NCBI RefSeq assembly: GCF_905397275.1
Contig: NZ_CAJPUY010000024.1
Location: 46,511-110,510 of the forward strand
Direction: 5' to 3'
DNA: 64,000 bases
Source: Cupriavidus yeoncheonensis
GTDB taxonomy: Bacteria > Pseudomonadota > Gammaproteobacteria > Burkholderiales > Burkholderiaceae
Shown: one piece after another, positions 24,624 through 33,794 of the stretch
Layout: every line of letters begins with the position of its first letter
Numbering within the stretch: the stretch's first letter is position 1
Program-made: the position numbers and the translations under genes
Notes under the pieces: generated by a model
What the model was told of the DNA's origin: nothing
Database searches by the model: none
The model's input: the letters and a program-made list of their open reading frames with translations, nothing else

Positions 24624-25462
24624 TGAGTGCCACGGAAATGAAGCTCGACCTGCCCGCCACGGGTGCCGACCCCGAAGCCGACGCCTACCGTGCCGGCCGC
24701 CGCCGGCGCATATGGCGTGCACGGGTATTGCCGGCGCTCGGCATTGCCGCGCTGGTGTTCACCTGGTGGGCCGTTGTCACTGGCTTTCACATCAAGCCTT
24801 TCATCGCCCCTTCGCCAGGCCTGGTGCTGCAGACCTTGTTCGACAAGCACGACATCCTGCTGCAGAACCTCATTCCGACCGCAACCGAAGCCGTGGGTGG
24901 CTTCCTGCTGGGTAACCTGCTGGCCATCGTGCTGGCAACGGTATTCGTCCACAACAAGACCTTGCAGGACATCTTCTACCCGGTCGCCGTGATGATCAAC
25001 TCGATCCCGGTGGTGGCCAAGGCACCGATCCTGGTCCTGATCATGGGCAACGGTATTGCGCCCAAGATCACCATTGCCGCCATCGTGTGCTTCTTTCCCA
25101 CCCTGGTGAACATGGTGCGGGGGCTGGAGGCGGTCAACCCGCAGTCACTCGAACTGATGCAGGTGCTTTCCGCCAGCAAGCGCGAGATCTTCTTCAAGCT
25201 GCGCCTGTTCAATTCGCTGCCGTACCTGTTCTCGGCGCTGCGCATCGCGGCTTCGATGTCGGTCATCGGCGCTGTGGTGGGTGAGTGGATCGGCGCTACC
25301 GAAGGCATTGGCGCCATGATCATCCAGGCCACCTACGCTTTCGACTCCGCGTTGCTGTACGCGGCCATCATCATGAGCGCAGCCCTGTCCGGCACGTTCT
25401 TCCTTGTCATCGCGGCGCTTGAGCGCCGGCTCATCAACTGGCAACCGGCGAGCGCCCATTGA
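24623..25462 (+). CDS. ABC transporter permease (SsuC/TauC-like)
   Basis: A 279-aa inner-membrane protein with about six helices. The EAA loop that contacts the ATPase is visible as GLEAVNPQSLELMQVLSASKR near residue 170-195 (EAVNPQSLELMQVL). ATG 24623 overlaps the ATPase stop by one base. It completes a minimal importer with the preceding two genes. The substrate is inferred only from the operon. Confidence 0.93.
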   Translation: MSATEMKLDLPATGADPEADAYRAGRRRRIWRARVLPALGIAALVFTWWAVVTGFHIKPFIAPSPGLVLQTLFDKHDILLQNLIPTATEAVGGFLLGNLLAIVLATVFVHNKTLQDIFYPVAVMINSIPVVAKAPILVLIMGNGIAPKITIAAIVCFFPTLVNMVRGLEAVNPQSLELMQVLSASKREIFFKLRLFNSLPYLFSALRIAASMSVIGAVVGEWIGATEGIGAMIIQATYAFDSALLYAAIIMSAALSGTFFLVIAALERRLINWQPASAH

Positions 25463-25516
25463 GCGCCCAAAGCGCCCACCTGGCACTGCCCGACAACAAC
25501 TATTCGAAGGATACGC

Positions 25517-26899
25517 ATGAACAAAGTGAATGACTGGATTCGCCGGCCCGCCCACGACGTGCGCGTGGCGGCCCAGGCCAACGTAGTGGTGGTAGGCGGA
25601 GGGCCGGCCGGCCTGTCGGCGGCACTGGCGGCGGCGCGCAACGGTGCGCAGACCATCCTGCTGGAGCGCTACAACCATCTGGGCGGCCTGGCGTCCGGCG
25701 GCATGGTGCTGGTGCTTGACGATATGTGGGACAGCCACTTGCAGGAAATCTCGGTCCGCGGCAACTGCATGACCATGATCGAGCGCATGGCCGCCAAGGG
25801 CCTGGCGCGGTTCCCGCAATCGAATGAGTGGGGCGAGGACCCCGCTGCCTACCGGCGCTGGGGACGCTGGGGCACCTTTGATTTCCACAGCCAGAAGACA
25901 CCTCACCCGGTCTGCTTTGCCGCGGCCTTTGATCCTGACGCCTACAAGCGCGTGGCACTGGAAATGGTCCAGGAAGCCGGGATTTCGCTGCGCCTGCATT
26001 CCTGGTTCTCGCAGACGCTGGTGGAAGACGGCAAGGTCAAGGGCGTGATCTGCGAAACCAAGAGCGGTCGCGAAGCGATCCTGGCCGATGTGGTGATCGA
26101 CACCACCGGCGACCTGGATGTCGCCGCGTCCGCAGGCGCGCCCCATATTGGCGGAAGCTATATCACCACCACCGTTTTCCGCCTCGGTGGCGTCGACACG
26201 GAAGCGGCCGAGCGCTTCGAGCGCGAGGAACCGGAGACCTACGCCGAGCTCGACCGGCAGATCAAGCGCATTCTCGGCGGTTCCTGGGGCCTGTGGTGGT
26301 TGAAGACACCGCTGCCTGGCGTGGTGTGGTGCAACTGTCCGCATATGGCGGGCATTGACGGGCTCAAGGCTGAAGACCTGACGCGCGCCGAGATCCAGGG
26401 CCGCAAGCATATCCATGCGGTGGTGGAGTTCGTGCGCGACAAGATGCCTGGTTTCGAGCAGTGCTATGTCATCGACGTGGCGCCGCAGACTGGCGTGCGG
26501 CAGACCCGCCTGCTCGACGGCGAGTACGTGATGTCCAAGGAAGACGTGGCACACCGCGTGCGCTTTGATGACAGCATTGCGCGCGGTCGCGACTACTACA
26601 TGCCTTATCGCGCTCTGCTGCCAAAGCAGATCGACAACCTGCTGGTGGCGGGGCGTCATTATTCGGCCACTTCGCAGGCGCAAAAGATCTCGCGCGAGAT
26701 TCCGCCTTGCATGGCCATGGGCGAAGCCGCCGGAGTGGCTGCCGCGCTGGCGCTTGAGGCCGGTGTTTCAGTGCGTGACGTCGATGTGCGCGCGGTACAG
26801 AAGACGCTGCGCGCCCAGGGCGCGGACCCTGGTGACCAGACTGGCCGTAACGCCGATATTCCCGCGCTGGCGGCCTATGTGCAGGTGGAGGCAGCATGA
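25517..26899 (+). CDS. FAD-dependent oxidoreductase (PF12831-like), operon with ferredoxin
   Basis: A 460-aa flavoprotein. The dinucleotide motif GGGPAG (27-32) is followed by LLERYNHLGGLASGGMV, and the second FAD contact DNLLVAGRHYSAT near residue 373-387. This resembles the FAD_oxidored/HdrA-like group, which often works with iron-sulfur partners, and a 7Fe ferredoxin lies three genes downstream. I infer oxidation or reduction of the imported acid or its CoA ester with electrons passing to the ferredoxin. Its stop overlaps the CoA-transferase start by 4 bases. Confidence 0.85.
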   Translation: MNKVNDWIRRPAHDVRVAAQANVVVVGGGPAGLSAALAAARNGAQTILLERYNHLGGLASGGMVLVLDDMWDSHLQEISVRGNCMTMIERMAAKGLARFPQSNEWGEDPAAYRRWGRWGTFDFHSQKTPHPVCFAAAFDPDAYKRVALEMVQEAGISLRLHSWFSQTLVEDGKVKGVICETKSGREAILADVVIDTTGDLDVAASAGAPHIGGSYITTTVFRLGGVDTEAAERFEREEPETYAELDRQIKRILGGSWGLWWLKTPLPGVVWCNCPHMAGIDGLKAEDLTRAEIQGRKHIHAVVEFVRDKMPGFEQCYVIDVAPQTGVRQTRLLDGEYVMSKEDVAHRVRFDDSIARGRDYYMPYRALLPKQIDNLLVAGRHYSATSQAQKISREIPPCMAMGEAAGVAAALALEAGVSVRDVDVRAVQKTLRAQGADPGDQTGRNADIPALAAYVQVEAA

Positions 26900-28095
26900 C
26901 GCAGGCAGAACAACGCACAATGCAGAAAGACCTGCCGCTCAGTGGCATCCGCGTGATCGACTTCACCCAGGTCATGATGGGGCCGGTCTGCACGCAGACG
27001 CTGGCCGACTATGGCGCGGATGTCATCAAGATCGAGCGCAAGGGTGCCGGCGATCTCAGCCGCTCCACCTTCGAGCCGGTGGCGGGCGCCGATAACCCGA
27101 TCTTCTGCAGCCTGAACCGCAACAAGCGCAGCGTCGCGCTGGACCTGCGGGATCCGGACGCGATGGCCACGGTGAAGACGCTGATCGCCGGTGCCGACGT
27201 CGTCGTCAACAATTTCCGCGCCGGCGTGATGGAGCGCATGGGACTGTCCTATGAGGCCTGCCGCGAGTTGAATCCGCGCATCATCTATGCGGTCGGCACT
27301 GGCTTTGGCGAAAGCGGTCCCTATGCGCACAAGGGCGGCCAGGACGTGCTGGCGCAGGCCATCACGGGCGTGATGGCGCGCCGTGCCGACGAGTCGCTGC
27401 CGGTCTCGGTCTACCCGACCGCGCTGGCCGATTATTCCGCGGGCATGCACATGGTGCAGGGCGTGCTGCTGGCGCTGCTGGAGCGGTCCCGCACGGGGCA
27501 GGGGCAAAAGATCAGCGTATCGCTGTACAACTCGATGCTCGCCATGCAGATGCAGGAGGCGGCCATGATCATGATGCAGGACTCGGAGGTCAACTGGGCG
27601 GCCATGCCCCTGTCCGGCGCCTTCCACACCATGACCGGCCCGCTGGTCATGGTCGGTGCCTTCAAGCAGAACCCGCTGCGCGACATCTGTGCAGCGCTGG
27701 AGCTCGAAGACCTCTCCGTCGACCCGCGTTATAGCGACCTCAACCAGCAGTTCGCCAACAAGGCCTCGCTGCAGGCAACCCTGCGCGAGCGCTTTGCCAG
27801 CAATACGCGCGAGCACTGGCTGGCCCGCCTGGAGGCACAGGACATCCTGTGCGCTCCGGTGCGCGACTTGCGCGAGGCGCTGGTCGATCCCCAGACCCGG
27901 CACAACGAGATGCTGCTGGAAGGGCAGGGCGAAGGCCAGCACGTCAGGTTCGTCAATAGCCCGATCAGCATGTCGAGCGCACGCGTGACGCTGCGCCGGG
28001 CGCCTCCGCGGCTCGGCCAGCACAATGTGGAAGTGCTGGCGGAACTCGCCGGCCACGCCGGCACGCCGGTGGCGAGCGCAACGGAGCAATCATGA
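26896..28095 (+). CDS. Class III CoA-transferase (CaiB/BaiF family)
   Basis: A 399-aa family III CoA-transferase. Visible motifs are the N-terminal VIDFTQVMMGPVCTQTLADYGADVIKIE region (IDFTQVMMGP, LADYGADVIKIE) and GFGESGPYAHKGGQD, where Asp150 is the expected acyl-carrying residue. It would move CoA from a donor such as succinyl-CoA to the imported acid. ATG 26896 overlaps the FAD gene; an internal ATG 26920 is possible. Its stop overlaps the enoyl-CoA hydratase start. Confidence 0.92.
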   Translation: MTQAEQRTMQKDLPLSGIRVIDFTQVMMGPVCTQTLADYGADVIKIERKGAGDLSRSTFEPVAGADNPIFCSLNRNKRSVALDLRDPDAMATVKTLIAGADVVVNNFRAGVMERMGLSYEACRELNPRIIYAVGTGFGESGPYAHKGGQDVLAQAITGVMARRADESLPVSVYPTALADYSAGMHMVQGVLLALLERSRTGQGQKISVSLYNSMLAMQMQEAAMIMMQDSEVNWAAMPLSGAFHTMTGPLVMVGAFKQNPLRDICAALELEDLSVDPRYSDLNQQFANKASLQATLRERFASNTREHWLARLEAQDILCAPVRDLREALVDPQTRHNEMLLEGQGEGQHVRFVNSPISMSSARVTLRRAPPRLGQHNVEVLAELAGHAGTPVASATEQS

Positions 28096-28865
28096 GCGTC
28101 AGTCTGCAGATCGAGAACTATGTCGCTACCGTGACGCTGTCGCGGCCCGAAGTCCTGAACGCTGTCGACCTGGCCACCGAGGCCGAACTGCAGCGCATCT
28201 GGACCGACCTTGAACGTCGCGACGATGTGCGCGTGGTGGTGCTGACCGGCGCCGGGGAGCGCGCGTTCTGCGTGGGCGCGGACATGAAGAATCCCGCCAC
28301 CACGGGCCTCGAATACTGGGGGGCTTCGCGCCCCGGTGGCTTTGGCGGCATTGCGCTGCGGGAGTCGCTGAACCTTCCGGTCATTGCGCGCGTCAACGGC
28401 TTTGCGCTGGGCGGCGGCTTCGAGATGGTGCTGGGCTGCGATATCGTGGTGGCTTGCGAGGAAGCCAGCTTCGGCCTGCCTGAAGCCCTGGTGGGACGCA
28501 TGCCGCTGGACGGTGGCATGACCCTGCTGCAGCGCCAGATTCCCTATCGCCAGGCCATGGCGATGCTGCTCACCGGCAAGCGCGTGTCGGCGCGGGAAGC
28601 CGAGGCAATGGGGCTGATCAACGAAGTCGTGCCGCGCGCACAGCTGGACACCGCAGTGCAGGACTGGATTGACGCCTTGCTGGCGTGCGCACCGCTGTCC
28701 CAGCAGGCCATCAAGCAGGTAGTGCGCCGCACTGCCACGCTTTCGCCATCCGATGCACAGGCGCTGCGGCTGCCTGCGCTGGTCAGCGCATTGCAGTCCG
28801 AGGACGCACACGAGGGCGTGCTGGCCTTCCAGCAAAAGCGCAAGCCCCAGTGGCAAGGTCGATGA
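28092..28865 (+). CDS. Enoyl-CoA hydratase/isomerase
   Basis: A 257-aa crotonase. Oxyanion-hole segments ERAFCVGADMKN and NGFALGGGFEMVLGCD are intact, and FGLPEALVGRMPLDGG occupies the catalytic region. The C-terminus HEGVLAFQQKRKPQW is the usual trimer contact. It should act on an unsaturated acyl-CoA made after the CoA-transferase step. Overlaps both neighbours by 4 bases, so co-expression is certain in principle. Confidence 0.92.
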   Translation: MSVSLQIENYVATVTLSRPEVLNAVDLATEAELQRIWTDLERRDDVRVVVLTGAGERAFCVGADMKNPATTGLEYWGASRPGGFGGIALRESLNLPVIARVNGFALGGGFEMVLGCDIVVACEEASFGLPEALVGRMPLDGGMTLLQRQIPYRQAMAMLLTGKRVSAREAEAMGLINEVVPRAQLDTAVQDWIDALLACAPLSQQAIKQVVRRTATLSPSDAQALRLPALVSALQSEDAHEGVLAFQQKRKPQWQGR

Positions 28866-29200
28866 TGGCTTACGTGATTGCTTCCGGCTGCATCGACATC
28901 AAGGACCGCGCCTGCGTCAAATGTTGCCCGGTCGACTGCATCTACGAGGGCGGGCGCACCCTGTATATCCATCCGGACGAGTGCATCAGTTGCGGCATCT
29001 GCGTTTCCGTATGCCCGACCGAAGCCATTCACGCGGATAATGAACTGCCGGAGGCGGAGGCGGCTTTCGCCGCCGTCAACCGGGAGTTCTTCGGTCCGAC
29101 CGTCAGCGGCATCGGTTCGCCTGGCGGCGCCGACTATGTCGGCCCGGTGGCGTGCGATCACCCCGTGGTGTCGGCGTATCCCACTGCATTGCCGGTCTAG
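28862..29200 (+). CDS. 7Fe ferredoxin (FdxA-like)
   Basis: A 112-aa ferredoxin (or 111 from the second ATG at 28865, which matches the family start AYVIASGC). Counting from that ATG, Cys9, Cys17 and Cys50 should hold a 3Fe-4S cluster and Cys21, Cys40, Cys43 and Cys46 a 4Fe-4S cluster; HPDECISCGICVSVCP is the conserved block. The non-ligand Cys usually found at position 12 is absent. Embedded in the CoA operon, it is the likely electron partner of the FAD oxidoreductase. Confidence 0.92.
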   Translation: MMAYVIASGCIDIKDRACVKCCPVDCIYEGGRTLYIHPDECISCGICVSVCPTEAIHADNELPEAEAAFAAVNREFFGPTVSGIGSPGGADYVGPVACDHPVVSAYPTALPV

Positions 29201-29226
29201 CAACAGGTCCCGGCGGAGCCATTGTC

Positions 29227-30138
29227 ATGCATGCCAGCATCCTCAAGTATTTTGTCGAGGTTGCCCGCTGCGGCTCGATCCGCAAGGCGGCCCAGAATCT
29301 CTATGTGGCTTCCAGTGCCGTCAACCGGCAGATCCTGAAGCTGGAAGCCGAGATGGGCACTGACCTGTTCGACCGGCTGCCGAATGGCATTCGGCTGAAC
29401 GCCGCGGGCGAGCGCATGCTGCAACATATCCGCGCGACGCTCAACGACTATCATCTGATGCGCAGCGAGCTCGATGAACTGAAGGACGAGCGCAAGGGCC
29501 ATGTGACTGTAGTCGCCATGGATTCATTGTTCGTGGACTTCCTGCCTGCCGCGGTCGAGGAATTCTCGGAGTTGTATCCCGCGGTAACCTATTCGATCGC
29601 GGCGGTCACGCCTTCCGAGGTCGCACCCAAGGTCCTTGGCGGGGATTACGACGTTGGCGTGACCTTCATGTCGAAGCTGCCTGCCGGCCTGGAGGTCGCC
29701 GGGCAGGTGGCGCTGCCGCCAGGCGTGGTGATGGCCTTTTCGCACCCGCTGGCCAAAAAGGAACGGCTCAGCTTTGCCGACTGCCGTGATCACGCCTTCC
29801 TGCGTCTGGAGGGACCTTCTCCGCTGCAGGGGGTGGTGTCTCCCCGCTTTGCCGAATTCTGGGACCTGGTGACGCCCAGCGTCATCTGCAATTCAACGAT
29901 CCTGCTCAAACGCCTGGTTGCCTCCGGGCGCGGCATCTCCTTTTTCTCCAAGCTGGCCTTTGCCGATGAAATTGCGCGCGGCGAGGTGGTCTGGCGGCCA
30001 TTCGACGAACCGAACGTCAACGCGCTGACCGTCGGCATCATTACGCCATGCCAGCGAGTGCTGTCCAGCGTCACGACGGAGTTCGTAAGGGGTCTGGTCC
30101 ACCGGCTCAAGCAAGTCGAGCTGTCCCTGACAACCTGA
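29227..30138 (+). CDS. LysR-family regulator of the ABC/CoA operon
   Basis: A 303-aa LysR protein: N-terminal helix-turn-helix (SIRKAAQNLYVASSAVNRQIL) and a C-terminal periplasmic-binding-like effector domain. It lies inside the operon between the ferredoxin and the aldehyde dehydrogenase, in the same direction, which is less usual than divergent placement. The best candidate site is the inverted repeat at 22640-22667 in front of the operon. Start ATG 29227 gives MHASILKYFVEVARCGS, the typical N-terminus. Confidence 0.9.
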   Translation: MHASILKYFVEVARCGSIRKAAQNLYVASSAVNRQILKLEAEMGTDLFDRLPNGIRLNAAGERMLQHIRATLNDYHLMRSELDELKDERKGHVTVVAMDSLFVDFLPAAVEEFSELYPAVTYSIAAVTPSEVAPKVLGGDYDVGVTFMSKLPAGLEVAGQVALPPGVVMAFSHPLAKKERLSFADCRDHAFLRLEGPSPLQGVVSPRFAEFWDLVTPSVICNSTILLKRLVASGRGISFFSKLAFADEIARGEVVWRPFDEPNVNALTVGIITPCQRVLSSVTTEFVRGLVHRLKQVELSLTT

Positions 30139-30192
30139 CCCATCGACCCGCTTCCTGGACATCATCAAGATCCAAATAAAGGAAACCTATCT

Positions 30193-31623
30193 GTGAAGAA
30201 CCACTATATTGCCGGCCAATGGCACGACAGCACCGAGGCCGCGATCAGCATCAATCCGTCAGACACCAACGACGCGATCGGCCACTATGCGCAGGCGAGC
30301 GCGGCGCAGGCGACTGAAGCCATCACTGCTGCCCACGCCGCCGCGCCTGAATGGGCGCGCAGCACGCCGCAACAGCGCGCCGATGCGCTCGACAGAATCG
30401 GCAGCGAGATCCTCGCCCGGCGCGAGGATCTCGGCCGGCTGCTCTCAAGCGAGGAAGGCAAGACCCTGCCCGAAGGTATTGGCGAGGTCACGCGCGCGGG
30501 CAATATCTTCAAGTACTTTGCGGGGGAAGCGCTGCGACTGCGCGGCGACAAGCTGGCCTCGGTGCGGCCGGGCGTGGAAATCGAGGTCACGCGCGAGCCC
30601 GTGGGGGTGGTGGGGATCATCGCGCCCTGGAACTTTCCGATGGCAATCCCCGCCTGGAAGATCGCGCCGGCACTGGCGTTCGGCAACGCCGTGGTGTTCA
30701 AGCCGGCCGAGATCGTGCCCGGCTGTGCCTGGGCCCTGGCGGAGATCATCAGCCGCGCCGGCCTGCCGCCAGGCACATTCAACCTGGTCATGGGGCGGGG
30801 TGCCGAGGTGGGCCGGGTGCTGCTCGACGACCGGCGTGTCGACGCCATCTCCTTCACCGGCTCGGTTGCCACCGGCCGTCGCGTCGCTCAGGCGGCCGCG
30901 CAGCGAATGGCCAAGGTGCAGCTCGAAATGGGTGGCAAGAATCCCATGGTGGTGCTCAATGACGCCGACATCGATATCGCCGTGGACTGCGCCGTGCAGA
31001 GCGCGTTCTTTTCCACCGGGCAGCGCTGCACGGCGTCCAGCCGGCTGATCGTGGAAGAGGGCGTCTATGCGGCCTTTGTCAGCAAGTTGCAGCAACGCAC
31101 CGCAGGTCTGAGGATCGGCCATGCGCTCGAAGCCGGCACCGACATCGGGCCGGTGGCAAGCGCCGAGCAACTAGCGCAGGACCTGCGCTATGTCGCCATC
31201 GGACAGGAGGAAGGCGCTCGTTTGTTGTGCGGCGGTGACCAGGTGTCGCGCAAGGCGCCGGGCTACTATCTGACACCGGCTGTCTTTGTCGACTGCAGCA
31301 ACGAGATGCGCATCTGCCGCGAGGAAATCTTCGGCCCGGTCGCCACCGTGATCCCGGCCCGGGACTACGAGCATGCGCTTGCGCTCTCCAACGACACAGA
31401 ATTCGGCCTGGCTGCGGGTATCTGCTCGACCTCACTCAAGTATGTGCAACACTTCAAGCGGCACGCCCAGGCTGGCATGGTGATGGTAAATGTGCCTACG
31501 GCCGGGGTTGATTATCATGTGCCGTTCGGCGGCCGCAAGGCTTCCAGCCTGGGCGCGCGAGAGCAAGGCAGCTATGCAGCCGAGTTCTATACGACCGTGA
31601 AGACCGCGTACATAGCCGGCTAG
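30193..31623 (+). CDS. NAD(P)-dependent aldehyde dehydrogenase
   Basis: A 476-aa aldehyde dehydrogenase. Catalytic Glu lies in LEMGGKNP and nucleophilic Cys in STGQRCTASSR; the cofactor segment GIIAPWNFPMAIP and FTGSVATGR are present. It resembles the alpha-ketoglutaric semialdehyde/succinate semialdehyde dehydrogenase branch. It starts with GTG (30193) after AAGGAAAC. It follows the LysR gene and probably oxidises an aldehyde from the same pathway. A terminator-like hairpin follows. Confidence 0.9.
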   Translation: MKNHYIAGQWHDSTEAAISINPSDTNDAIGHYAQASAAQATEAITAAHAAAPEWARSTPQQRADALDRIGSEILARREDLGRLLSSEEGKTLPEGIGEVTRAGNIFKYFAGEALRLRGDKLASVRPGVEIEVTREPVGVVGIIAPWNFPMAIPAWKIAPALAFGNAVVFKPAEIVPGCAWALAEIISRAGLPPGTFNLVMGRGAEVGRVLLDDRRVDAISFTGSVATGRRVAQAAAQRMAKVQLEMGGKNPMVVLNDADIDIAVDCAVQSAFFSTGQRCTASSRLIVEEGVYAAFVSKLQQRTAGLRIGHALEAGTDIGPVASAEQLAQDLRYVAIGQEEGARLLCGGDQVSRKAPGYYLTPAVFVDCSNEMRICREEIFGPVATVIPARDYEHALALSNDTEFGLAAGICSTSLKYVQHFKRHAQAGMVMVNVPTAGVDYHVPFGGRKASSLGAREQGSYAAEFYTTVKTAYIAG

Positions 31624-31627
31624 AGTA

Positions 31628-31654
31628 CGCGGGCGCCCGGTGAGGGTGCCCGCG
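31628..31654 (+). terminator. GC-rich hairpin ending the ABC/CoA operon
   Basis: CGCGGGC / GCCCGCG arms extended inward by a wobble and CCC/GGG to about 11 bp, with loop GGTGA, 5 bases after the aldehyde dehydrogenase stop. No T-run follows. Confidence 0.6.
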
Positions 31655-31798
31655 CCGGTTACCGGAAGGCGGGAGGCGCAGGTGCCGGCGCCGACCCCGG
31701 CGGGCGACGCGGGCCCGTCAGGATGCCTGACGAGTTCAATTCGCGCGCGGTGTGTCAGAATCCGCGGTGCGACTGCGAACACCGACAGGAACTAGCGA

Positions 31799-33709
31799 AT
31801 GCCCAAAATCGCGACAGATCAAGCGAGCGCCAGCCAGCTGAACAAGATCGTTGGTACGGCAATCGTCCTGGCAATTCTGTACTTCGCTCGCGAAGTGCTG
31901 ATTCCGGTTACGTTAGCCTTCATCCTCAGCATCTTCATTCAACCACTCGTTCGCGGACTCCGCCGCATCGGCCTTGACCAGGTAAGCTCTGTTGCCCTCT
32001 CGGCACTGGTACTCGCACTGGGTTTATCCATCAGCGGCCTGGTCATCGGCACGCAGCTCATTCGCCTGGGGAGCAGCTTGCCGCAGTATGAAGACACCAT
32101 TCGCGGCAAGCTCGGGACGCTTGACGAGATGACCCTGGGCAAGCTGAGCGCAATCACGGGTCAGGCAAGCCGGGTATTCGGCAAGCTCACGAACGAACAA
32201 CAACAAGGTAAGACTCCCGCGAAAGGTTTGTCAGAGTCCGAGGCGGTAAGCGTCACCCGGCCTGTTCCGGTCGAGGTCCATCAACCCGAACCCCGCCCGA
32301 TAGAACTGCTCACGCGAATCGTCGATTCAATAGCACGCCCGCTTGGGACGGCCGGCGTGGTGTTCGTCGTGCTGATCTTCGTGTTGCTCGAACATGAGGC
32401 GCTGCGGGACCGGTTCATCCGGCTGGTAGGCAGCGGCAATCTGCGTGCGACGACGGCATTCGTCAACGACGCAGGCGAACGCATATCGCGCTTCTTCGTT
32501 TCACAGTTGCTTGTGAACATCGCCGTAGGCGTAATGATCTGCGTGGGGCTTGCCATCACCGGCCTGCCCCAGGCGCCGTTGTGGGGTGCGATGGCCGGAC
32601 TGCTCCGCTTTGTGCCTTATGTCGGGATCTGGATCGCAGCCTTCTTCGCGGTATTGCTGGCCACGGCCATCACACCGGGCTGGACGCTGGCGCTCGTCAC
32701 GCTCGCCCTGTTTTTTGCCATCGAGCTCCTTGTTTCCCAATTGCTTGAACCTCAACTCTATGGTCACGCCACGGGAATGTCGCCGCTATCCGTGGTGATT
32801 GCAGCCATCTTTTGGAGTTGGATCTGGGGCCCGGTCGGATTGGTCCTCTCGACGCCATTGACTCTGTGTCTGGTCGTGGCGGGACGTTATATCCAGCCAC
32901 TCAGCTTTCTCGAGATCCTGTTGGGAGAAGTCCGCGCCCTTACCCTGGCGGAGAATTTCTATCAGCGTGCACTCTCGGGCGACGCTCAGGAGATCCTGGC
33001 CAGCGCGAGGCGATTTCTTCGGAACAAGCCACTCAGCGCCTACTGTGACACAGTCCTGATGCCGGCCTTCCACTTGGCCCATGCCGATTTCGCGCAGAGG
33101 GAAATCACCCGCACCGAACAACACAAGGTGAATAGCGCAATCGCTTCAGTGCTGGCCAACCTCGAAGGCAAACGAAGCTGGTGGCAGCCCAATCCCCGAA
33201 TCTCGGTGCTGGAGGGCGGCACGGTCGCGCGGCGGTTGCGAGCGCAGCGGGAACGGCAGATGGGGAGATGGCAGGGGCCCCTGGATGTGCCTGCGGGTAC
33301 GATCGTACTAGGCATTGGCGCGGGCTCGCCCATTGATGAACTGGCGGCGGAAGTCCTGGTGCGTGTCCTGCGCGCACAGCATCTCGACGGGCGTCATCTC
33401 TCGCTCGAGGATCTGCAGGCAGAACCTCCGGTGCGCGAGAGCAGGCCCGAGTCGGTCGCGGCGGTTTGTCTGGTCAACTTGATATCAGACCAGTCGCTGG
33501 CCGCTGCGATCGCGGGAATTCGCCGGCGCCTTCCGTATGCAAAGGTTCTTGTGCTGTGCTCGTCGAATCCCTTCGAGCCGCACGAGAAAGGCCCCCCTGA
33601 CGTACCTGAAGCCGATATTACGGTGCACTCGTTTGGCGAAGCCATGGAGAGTTGCATCTATCTGCTTAAGGGGCCCGGTGTCGGCGCTACCCCGGACGGA
33701 ATGAATTGA
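31799..33709 (+). CDS. AI-2E/PerM-family membrane protein with long C-terminal extension
   Basis: A 636-aa protein. Residues ~10-370 have the AI-2E transporter/PerM pattern: FAREVLIPVTLAFILS near the start, a loop of about 100 residues, then helices around GTAGVVFVVLIFVLLEHEAL, PQAPLWGAMAGLLRFVPYVG and ELLVSQLLEPQLYGHATGMSP (motifs shown in parts). Residues ~400-636 are soluble and contain an alternating beta/alpha segment (VLGIGAGSPIDELAAEVLVRV, VAAVCLVNLI, KVLVLCSSNPF) that looks like a receiver or B12-binding-type Rossmann fold. Normal family length is about 350. Transport substrate unknown. Confidence 0.82.
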   Translation: MPKIATDQASASQLNKIVGTAIVLAILYFAREVLIPVTLAFILSIFIQPLVRGLRRIGLDQVSSVALSALVLALGLSISGLVIGTQLIRLGSSLPQYEDTIRGKLGTLDEMTLGKLSAITGQASRVFGKLTNEQQQGKTPAKGLSESEAVSVTRPVPVEVHQPEPRPIELLTRIVDSIARPLGTAGVVFVVLIFVLLEHEALRDRFIRLVGSGNLRATTAFVNDAGERISRFFVSQLLVNIAVGVMICVGLAITGLPQAPLWGAMAGLLRFVPYVGIWIAAFFAVLLATAITPGWTLALVTLALFFAIELLVSQLLEPQLYGHATGMSPLSVVIAAIFWSWIWGPVGLVLSTPLTLCLVVAGRYIQPLSFLEILLGEVRALTLAENFYQRALSGDAQEILASARRFLRNKPLSAYCDTVLMPAFHLAHADFAQREITRTEQHKVNSAIASVLANLEGKRSWWQPNPRISVLEGGTVARRLRAQRERQMGRWQGPLDVPAGTIVLGIGAGSPIDELAAEVLVRVLRAQHLDGRHLSLEDLQAEPPVRESRPESVAAVCLVNLISDQSLAAAIAGIRRRLPYAKVLVLCSSNPFEPHEKGPPDVPEADITVHSFGEAMESCIYLLKGPGVGATPDGMN

Positions 33710-33794
33710 TGCGCCCGCTCAATCGTTCGCCCTCGACCGAGACCGGCATCCCGAGTGCAGGAACTGCGCGATCGGTCCAGCCGCCTCCATACTT

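Noticed and set aside
25145..26683. 512-residue open frame on the minus strand opposite the FAD oxidoreductase
   Set aside because: It is antisense to a well-supported gene, has His/Arg-rich low-information sequence and no domain. Long antisense frames are expected in GC-rich coding DNA.
31881..31896. ACTTCG-CTCG-CGAAGT palindrome resembling the MarR motif
   Set aside because: It lies within the permease coding region and encodes the conserved FAREV motif, so the symmetry is explained by the protein.
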